A DNA stretch of 24,978 bases, taken from assembly GCA_964439885.1 (NCBI GenBank), contig CAYTPE010000009.1, forward strand, positions 1 through 24,978. Direction: 5' to 3'. Each line of letters starts with the position of its first letter. Within the stretch, counting starts at the first letter, position 1. Both the position numbers and the translations under genes were made by a program. A model generated the notes under the pieces. That model searched no databases. It had not been told where the DNA came from and worked only from the letters and a program-made list of their open reading frames with translations. Of this stretch, positions 1 through 4,890 are shown one piece after another. The DNA is from CAYTPE01 sp964439885. Its GTDB lineage: Bacteria; Patescibacteriota; Patescibacteriia; Magasanikbacterales; GWA2-37-8.

Positions 1-76
1 AGCCTATCGCCTCGGTTTAACTGATACGCCGCCAAAACCAAAAACACCACTCGATGAGTGGGCAGAAAATAATTAA
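1..76 (+). CDS. 3' end of an unidentified gene (partial)
   Basis: The frame starting at base 2 is open for 24 codons and stops at TAA 74-76. The visible tail is short, polar and proline-rich (TPPKPKTP, then DEWAENN), as in a disordered C-terminus, and gives no family. It converges on tgt: the two stop codons are 11 bases apart and share the hairpin at 81-100. The rest of the gene lies upstream of the window, so its function cannot be named. Confidence 0.55.
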   Translation, partial: AYRLGLTDTPPKPKTPLDEWAENN

Positions 77-105
77 AAAACCAGTGGCTATAGCCACTGG
101 TTTTT
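75..105. terminator. Bidirectional intrinsic terminator between convergent genes
   Basis: A perfect 20-base palindrome (81-100; arms CCAGTGGCTA and TAGCCACTGG) has an A-run on its left (75-80) and a T-run on its right (101-105). It can therefore end transcription from both sides. The tgt stop codon (88-90 on the minus strand) lies inside the stem, so tgt is terminated at its own last codons. Confidence 0.85.
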
Positions 106-1466
106 ATATTCCATGAATGTATTTTTTTGTATTGCGCTTCTGGTTTCTTCCATGAGTTTCAGCAAAAAGCGCAAATTGTGAATGGAGGCGAGGCGCATGC
201 CGGTGATTTCGTCTGCCGCAAAGAGGTGGTGTAGGTNNNNNNNNNNTAGCTGCGAGTGTAATTTGCGCAGGTTGAGCAGTCACACCAGATATCAATCGGA
301 CCAGTGTCTTTTTCAAAAACGGCATTCTTAATATTGATGCGCAGCGGAGACCTCTCCGTGCCTCCCCTTCGTAAGGGGAGGATATCTTGAGTAATGCGCG
401 ATTGTGGCGAAACGAAGAGCATGCCGTGCCGAGCGATGCGCGTGGGCGCCACACAGTCGAACATATCGATGCCGTGTTCTACCGCTACGAGTAGATCAGT
501 AGGGTTCAGCCCCACACCCATGGAATAGTGCGGCTTGTTGGCAGGGAGATAGGGATACACCCAGTCGAGTATTTGAGCTGTTGCTTCCATATTGTAGCCA
601 ACCGATTCGCCGCCAATGGCAATGCCATCAAAGTCGAGCGAGGAAATAAATTTGGCAGACTCAACGCGCAGATCTTGGTAATTGCTGCCTTGGATGATGC
701 CGAAGAGGAAACGTTTGTAGCGTTTGTCATTCAGAGGGAGCGAAGCGACCGAAGAATCCCTTTGTAAGGGAGAGGGATCCTTCTTCGCCAGCGGGCGAAT
801 CAGGATGACAGTGTTAAGTTGTTTGTGCTTTGCCAGTGACCGCTCCGCCCACCGGTGAGTTCGTTCCATGGCGGCGCGAACGTATTCTTTCTCAATGTCA
901 TCAGGCGTGCACTCATCAAAAGCCATGATGATATCAGCGCCGATCTTATGTTGGCATTCAATAGCGGATTCCGGAGTAAAACGATGCGTAGAACCGTCGA
1001 TGTGACTCGTGAACGTTACACCGTCCTCATCGATGGTGACGAGACGAGCTTGGCTTGAAACTAAATCCGGATTTACGGATGGATCCAGATTTTCGGATGT
1101 GATTCTAGTATCTGTAGATTTGGATGCATCCGTAAATCTGGATTTTATTTTTTTCTGCAACCCCAAACTAAATACCTGAAACCCTCCGCTATCAGTCAGA
1201 ATTGGTTTGTCCCAATGCATGAACCGATGCAAGCCACCATGCTCGGCGATAAGATCTTCACCCGGGCGCAAATGGAGGTGGTAATTATTACCCAAAATAA
1301 TTTGCGCGCCAATATCGTGCAGATCGCGTTGGTCCAGTGTCTTCACCGTTGCCTGCGTCCCGACCGGCATAAAAATAGGTGTTTCAATATTGCCGTGGTC
1401 GGTGTGTAATATTCCGGTGCGCGCGTGGGAGTGCGCGTCTTGGTGAGTTTGTTCAAAAAAAGGCAT
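88..1466 (-). CDS. tgt: tRNA-guanine transglycosylase (Tgt), enlarged by three in-frame repeat insertions; interrupted by an assembly gap
   Basis: Queuine/preQ1 tRNA-ribosyltransferase exchanges guanine 34 of GUN-anticodon tRNAs for the queuosine precursor. Family landmarks are all present: ETPIFMPVGTQATVK near the N-terminus, LTDSGGFQVFSLG (active-site Asp), FDECTP, LFGIIQGS, the GGESVG loop, the GIDMFDC(V)APTR nucleophile and tRNA-binding segment, and the zinc site CDCSTC plus the His of SIHNLRF. The start is ATG 1466, giving MPFFEQ; an upstream in-frame ATG at 1505 would overlap the preceding gene. Across the N run the frame changes: the true C-terminus (LHHLFAADEITGMRLASIHNLRF) is read from 236 to a TAG at 88-90. 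If the 10 N are replaced by a one-base overlap, the gene is exactly 456 codons (455 aa), against about 375 for the usual enzyme. The excess lies at roughly residues 108-135, 220-248 and 362-378, each coinciding with a palindromic DNA element. Second gene of a two-gene unit, 4 bases after its partner. Confidence 0.95.
237..246. other. Assembly gap (10 N) inside tgt, probably a false gap
   Basis: Exactly ten N, the same length as the second run at 8026, so a placeholder. On the minus strand the left piece ends in codons for NYTRS plus TA, and the right piece begins A-C-CTA-CAC. Merging them with a shared A gives NYTRSYLHHL, which matches the canonical NYSRAYLHHL of the family with no residue missing. 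The ten-base spacing puts the two halves in different frames and would make tgt look broken. Confidence 0.85.
361..381. repeat. Palindromic element within tgt (third insertion in the protein)
   Basis: A perfect hairpin with 9-base arms (CCTCCCCTT and AAGGGGAGG) around a 3-base loop. It encodes, on the minus strand, the LPLRRGG part of a segment (about residues 362-378) that has no counterpart between LFV and the KIRNAKYKSDTGP region of ordinary Tgt. The flanking bases to about 335 belong to the same extra segment. Related CCCTC...GGGGAGGGG sequence appears between genes near 23010-23030. Confidence 0.65.
725..810. repeat. TGTCAT...ATGACA foldback element inserted in frame in tgt
   Basis: The segment is bounded by inverted TGTCAT (725-730) and ATGACA (805-810). 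Inside it are a second pair of imperfect arms (GAAGAATCCC, 751-760, and GGGATCCTTCTTC, 774-786) and an inner CCCTTTGTAAGGG palindrome. It encodes about residues 220-248 of Tgt, just before the conserved LFGIIQGS, where the usual enzyme has only a short loop. The same architecture and ends occur at 20344-20437 between rpsG and fusA, so this is a dispersed repeat and not a Tgt-specific domain. Confidence 0.75.
1063..1145. repeat. 9-base-periodic foldback element inserted in frame in tgt
   Basis: The ends are 19-base inverted arms (1063-1081 and 1127-1145) matching at 18 of 19 positions. From 1065 to 1145 the sequence reads as nine consecutive 9-base units (first unit ATCCGGATT, next TACGGATGG), 81 bases or 27 codons, so it keeps the frame. 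It encodes about residues 108-135, a Ser/Asp/Thr-rich stretch between SLGLQKK and VTIDEDGVTF where the normal protein has about nine residues. Confidence 0.75.
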
Positions 1467-1470
1467 ACAT

Positions 1471-1920
1471 TTAGCGGCTGAAAGCCGTTCCAATATCAAT
1501 ATCAAAACCCGCCACTTTCCAGCGCCCTTCTTCTTTTATAAGATATACGGTGAGAGGCAATGAATAGCCATTACTGTCGGCAACCGTGCCAACCAATCGC
1601 GCGAGGCTGCCGTGCCGTTCGAAGTAGGTAAACGAAGTAGTAGTGCTGTGGTAGAAGACAGGGTGATTTTTTACAAAATCTTCGAACTGCTCTTTGGAAG
1701 TGTTGCTTTTGAAAACAGTAGCGGTATTGTCGTATGCCTCAGCTATTTTGTCTTGGCGTATGTCAGTAAGTAGAGCGTTGGCGGAAGCGGTAAAAGTGGA
1801 ATGTGAAAACGCAAGCAAGAGTATTGTGACACCAATGAGCACTCCAACGCTACAATAGATGAAACGTATCGATCGGTTGGATAGTCGATTTGAGTCGGTA
1901 GAGCTAGGTGTTTGGTTCAT
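1471..1920 (-). CDS. Membrane-anchored protein with a probable NTF2-like (DUF4864-type) domain
   Basis: 149 aa. Residues 1-15 are polar, about 20-38 form one membrane helix (FIYCSVGVLIGVTILLLAF), and the rest is a small extracytoplasmic alpha+beta domain (DIRQDKIAEAYDN ... EQFEDFVKNHP ... YLIKEEGRWKVAGFDI). The helix-then-strands pattern ending in a 'W-K-V-x-G-F-D-I' strand is typical of NTF2-like domains such as DUF4864; this is inferred from pattern, not a search. The start at ATG 1920 was chosen over one at 1962 because the longer form would add a non-conserved-looking stretch before the helix and overlap the divergent promoter. Directly upstream of tgt (4-base gap), so co-transcribed, but no functional link to queuosine is evident. 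Confidence 0.75.
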   Translation of the reverse strand: MNQTPSSTDSNRLSNRSIRFIYCSVGVLIGVTILLLAFSHSTFTASANALLTDIRQDKIAEAYDNTATVFKSNTSKEQFEDFVKNHPVFYHSTTTSFTYFERHGSLARLVGTVADSNGYSLPLTVYLIKEEGRWKVAGFDIDIGTAFSR

Positions 1921-1963
1921 AAGATAATATACGATGTGTATGTGTACACCATGATAGGGCATT

Positions 1964-1992
1964 TTGATGAAGGAGGCAAGGTGTGGTAAAAT
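1964..1992 (+). promoter_or_regulatory. Sigma70-like promoter with extended -10
   Basis: -35 TTGATG (1964-1969), 17-base spacer, -10 TAAAAT (1987-1992) preceded by TGG (extended -10). The predicted transcription start is near 1999, downstream of the GTG at 1983, which decides the start of the next gene in favour of ATG 2019. Confidence 0.6.
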
Positions 1993-2018
1993 GTTTTTCT
2001 AAATCTTATATATACTAT

Positions 2019-2714
2019 ATGGGAAGTTCTCGTGACGACGGAGATTTTTCAAACTGGATTAACAGGGTTGGTATTGCCGGAAAGACGCCAGACCATAAAA
2101 GAGAGCCAAAACATACCCCCGCTGAATTGGCTGGGGCAGGATCCGAAAAACCCACTTTTGCTCGTGACGGATCTGTGGTGCTCGACGGTAAAAGATTTAC
2201 TCCTTTTGGAAGCGCCGTTTTTGATGCTTATGGGCTAATTGATGAGTATAATGCCGATGCGCAGACAGCGCTAGATGCTGGCTATATTGAGCATGACCCT
2301 GACACCCAAGCATATGTACTAACTGCTGCCGGAGAAGCTTACTACAGAAATCTATATAGTTCTCGATCTGAGGTTGCCGCTGATGAAAAGCAACTTGCAA
2401 AAGTAAAGTTTCTTCGAACTTTGCAAGCAAAAGGCATGAAAGAGCGGCGAGAGGCCGGCGACCCTAAGACGATCATTCTCGAAGCGCTCGACGAATTCCC
2501 GCACCTGTTAGCCCAGCAAGGATATGGCATTCGTATCCGTTCTGGTGGACGAGGTAACCGCGGTACGCATACGGTAGAAATTGTGTTGCGAGGTAAAAGC
2601 AATCGCGTGGAAGACCATGCTGAGTTTCCGGTCGACCTGGAGGATATGGACAAATTTAAAAAAGATATTCTGGATATTCGCAGACACTTAGCTACTAAAT
2701 TTGGTTTGTTGTGA
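2019..2714 (+). CDS. Hypothetical protein with a possible winged-helix segment
   Basis: 231 aa, not recognised. The first 55 residues are polar and probably disordered. The middle (FDAYGLIDEYNADAQTALDAG, then YVLTAAGEAYYR) reads like a small winged-helix unit, and a charged helix (EKQLAKVKFLRTLQAKG) follows. The C-terminal part has alternating strands (GIRIRSGGRG, HTVEIVLRGKS) and a final helix. There is no signal peptide or membrane helix. A GTG at 1983 has AGGAGG six bases upstream and would add 12 residues, but it lies upstream of the predicted transcription start. The stop codon overlaps the helicase start (GTGA, 2711-2714), implying translational coupling and a possible shared role, which remains inference. 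Confidence 0.75.
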   Translation: MGSSRDDGDFSNWINRVGIAGKTPDHKREPKHTPAELAGAGSEKPTFARDGSVVLDGKRFTPFGSAVFDAYGLIDEYNADAQTALDAGYIEHDPDTQAYVLTAAGEAYYRNLYSSRSEVAADEKQLAKVKFLRTLQAKGMKERREAGDPKTIILEALDEFPHLLAQQGYGIRIRSGGRGNRGTHTVEIVLRGKSNRVEDHAEFPVDLEDMDKFKKDILDIRRHLATKFGLL

Positions 2715-4804
2715 TTAATTTTTTTGCCGAACTCAACGCCGAACAATTTTCCGTTGTCGAACACGGTGACGGACCGTGTTTGGTTTTGGCCGGCGCTGGC
2801 AGCGGTAAAACGCGCACCATCGTGTATCGCGTGGCATATTTGCTTGAACAGGGCGTCGATCCGCAGCATATTTTGCTGGTAACCTTTACCAACAAAGCAG
2901 CGAATGAAATGAAAGAACGTGTAAGAAAATTAACAATGAACAACGAACAATTAGCAAGTATTGCCGCGTTGCCGTGGTCCGGAACGTTCCATCATATCGC
3001 GTATCGTATATTACGCATCTACGCCCCCTTGCTTGGGTACCAAAATAATTTCAGCGTGCTCGATAGCGACGATAGCGAATCCATATTGAAGCTCTGCATT
3101 AAAGAAGCCAAAAGCGATGATGGCAAGCGATTCCCGTCGGCTTCGGTAGTGGCGGCCATGATCAGTTACGCTCGCAATGCCGAACAAGCGTTTGAGAAAG
3201 TGGTGGAAGATCGGTTCTATCAATGGAGTCAGGTGTTGCCTGAGCTCGAAGTAGTGTCCGGCCTCTACGCTAAACGCAAGAAAGAAGCTAACGCGATGGA
3301 TTTTGACGACCTACTCGTGAATCTTTCGCTGCTTTTGAACGACGAAAAAATTCGGGCGAAATATGCAGGCCAGTTTCGGTATGTGCTTGTCGATGAGTAC
3401 CAAGACACCAACCGCATCCAAGCGTCAATCGTGCGGAAATTTTCTTCCGTGCATAAAAATGTATTAGTCGTCGGGGACGATGCCCAGAGTATCTATAGCT
3501 TTCGCGCGGCCGATATTGGTAATATTCTTAACTTTACACACGAGTACCCCGGCGCAAAAATATTTAAACTTGAAACTAACTACCGCAGTGGTGCCGAGAT
3601 TCTTGACGTCGCCAATAGCGTGATTGCGAATAATCGCGAACAGTACAAAAAAATTCTTCGCGCTGTGCACGGCCATGGGATTAAGCCACAGCTGTGGCCG
3701 CATATCGACCAACAGTCCGAAGCGAGCTTTATTCGCAAGCGGATCGAAAAACATTTAGAGGATGGGGTCCCGGCGAATGAAATCGCGGTGCTGTTTCGCG
3801 CTTCTCACCATTCGCAAATGCTTGAAGTTGAATTGGTGCAAGCGGGTATCGAATATGATTATCGTGGTGGGGTACGCTTTTTTGAGCGCGCGCATATCAA
3901 AGATATACTTTCATATTTACGTATTCTGAATAACCTCGCGGACACGGCAGCGTGGCTACGCGTACTTATGCATGAAGAGGGGATAGGCCCGGCAGCAGCG
4001 CAAAAGCTTATCGAGCGTATTCGTTCAATCTCGAATGAGGATGAAATTGTGGGACTCGGTGAAACCGTGTTGGGAGCAAAGGCGCAAATAGGTTGGCGCA
4101 ATTTCGTCGATATTTGGAATACGATGCTGGAGACACCCAAGCGTGCACCAGCATTTCTCATCGAGGCGCTGCTCACGTCGGCATATAAAGAATATCTCGA
4201 CGCGGAATTTGTCGACAGCCGCGATCGCCTCGAAGACATTAAACAGCTGGCGCTCTTTGCTGAGCGGTATGATTCCCTTGAACAGTTTTTGGCCGATGCC
4301 ACGCTGCAAGAATCGTTCCGCGTTATTGCCGATGAAAATCAAGAAGGACAAATAAACAATTCACAATCTAAAATCGAAAGTCAAAAATCAAAAATTATTC
4401 TCTCCACCATTCACCAAGCCAAAGGACTTGAATGGACCGCCGTTTTTATCATCAACCTCAGCGCCGGCGCGTTTCCGAGCGAGCGCAGTTTACGGGAAGA
4501 AAACGGCATCGAAGAAGAACGCCGCCTGTTTTATGTGGCCGTAACGCGCGCCAAAAAATTTCTCTACCTTACATACCCTATGGCTGGCGGAGCCTTCGGC
4601 GATTTTATGGCCGGCCCGTCCATGTTTCTAAACGAAATTGAACCAGGTCTACTCGAAGATCATTCGCTTTTATCGGTTAATAGCACTGTACTTGATGATC
4701 CTGATGCCGGTGTCAGCTACGTGTCGGATGACGACGCACCATTTCCGTCTAAACCAAAAAAGATCAAGCCAGGAAGCTTCCTTATGGATGTTGATGATTT
4801 ATAG
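2711..4804 (+). CDS. uvrD: UvrD/PcrA/Rep-family ATP-dependent DNA helicase (superfamily 1A)
   Basis: 697 aa, a 3'-5' DNA helicase of the repair and replication-restart type. The full motif set is visible in order: Q motif LNAEQFSVV, Walker A AGAGSGKT, Ia TFTNKAANEMKERV, Ib GTFHHIAYRIL, II VDEYQDTN, III VGDDAQSIYSFRAAD, IV NYRSGAEIL, V STIHQAKGLEW, VI RRLFYVAVTRAKKFLYL. The GTG start overlaps the previous stop. The C-terminus is short and lacks the Tudor-like tail of PcrA. Two loops are unusual: residues about 72-84 (after MKERV) and 547-562 (before STIHQAKGLEW) are encoded by tandem 7-base units, as described separately. Both fall between conserved motifs, so activity should survive. Whether it is UvrD, PcrA or Rep in the strict sense cannot be decided from the motifs. 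Confidence 0.95.
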   Translation: MINFFAELNAEQFSVVEHGDGPCLVLAGAGSGKTRTIVYRVAYLLEQGVDPQHILLVTFTNKAANEMKERVRKLTMNNEQLASIAALPWSGTFHHIAYRILRIYAPLLGYQNNFSVLDSDDSESILKLCIKEAKSDDGKRFPSASVVAAMISYARNAEQAFEKVVEDRFYQWSQVLPELEVVSGLYAKRKKEANAMDFDDLLVNLSLLLNDEKIRAKYAGQFRYVLVDEYQDTNRIQASIVRKFSSVHKNVLVVGDDAQSIYSFRAADIGNILNFTHEYPGAKIFKLETNYRSGAEILDVANSVIANNREQYKKILRAVHGHGIKPQLWPHIDQQSEASFIRKRIEKHLEDGVPANEIAVLFRASHHSQMLEVELVQAGIEYDYRGGVRFFERAHIKDILSYLRILNNLADTAAWLRVLMHEEGIGPAAAQKLIERIRSISNEDEIVGLGETVLGAKAQIGWRNFVDIWNTMLETPKRAPAFLIEALLTSAYKEYLDAEFVDSRDRLEDIKQLALFAERYDSLEQFLADATLQESFRVIADENQEGQINNSQSKIESQKSKIILSTIHQAKGLEWTAVFIINLSAGAFPSERSLREENGIEEERRLFYVAVTRAKKFLYLTYPMAGGAFGDFMAGPSMFLNEIEPGLLEDHSLLSVNSTVLDDPDAGVSYVSDDDAPFPSKPKKIKPGSFLMDVDDL
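2924..2958. repeat. Heptad-periodic insertion in the helicase gene (first)
   Basis: Five consecutive 7-base units (for example TAACAAT, GAACAAC, GAACAAT) encode about residues 72-83 between motif Ia and motif Ib. Ordinary PcrA has a few residues fewer here and no such DNA periodicity. Only one arm (direct units, no inverted partner) is present. Confidence 0.5.
4353..4398. repeat. Heptad-periodic insertion in the helicase gene (second)
   Basis: Six consecutive 7-base units (AAACAAT, TCACAAT, CTAAAAT and so on, ending in two identical CAAAAAT units) make 42 bases, or 14 codons. They encode the low-complexity INNSQSKIESQKSK just before motif V, where homologues vary in length. Units of this kind recur in the intergenic foldback repeats of the window. 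Confidence 0.6.
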
Positions 4805-4819
4805 CATATGTAAATGATG

Positions 4820-4846
4820 AGTCAGTTGGCAGACTGACTTTTTTTG
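4820..4846 (+). terminator. Intrinsic terminator after the helicase gene
   Basis: Stem AGTCAGT (4820-4826) and ACTGACT (4833-4839), 6-base loop, followed by a T-run to 4845. Its right arm doubles as the -35 region of the next promoter. Confidence 0.8.
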
Positions 4847-4862
4847 TTACCTGTGCTATAGT
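4834..4862 (+). promoter_or_regulatory. Promoter overlapping the upstream terminator
   Basis: -35 CTGACT (4834-4839), 17-base spacer, extended -10 TGC-TATAGT (4854-4862). Predicted transcription start near 4869, about 22 bases before the chosen ATG. The -35 hexamer lies within the terminator stem. Confidence 0.55.
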
Positions 4863-4890
4863 GAGATTAGTTATGCATTATTTATTTGAT

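Noticed and set aside
104..454. Open frame on the minus strand crossing the first N run
   Set aside because: Upstream of the gap this is tgt in the wrong frame; only the part after the gap (below 237) is real, and it belongs to the tgt C-terminus.
88..1466. tgt as a frameshifted pseudogene
   Set aside because: The frame change coincides with the 10-N placeholder, and a one-base overlap restores the family sequence exactly, so an assembly artefact is the simpler explanation.
1983..2018. GTG 1983 as the start of the hypothetical gene, with AGGAGG upstream
   Set aside because: The spacing is ideal, but these bases form a good TTGATG-17-TAAAAT promoter, so the message would begin after the GTG. 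Left as an alternative.
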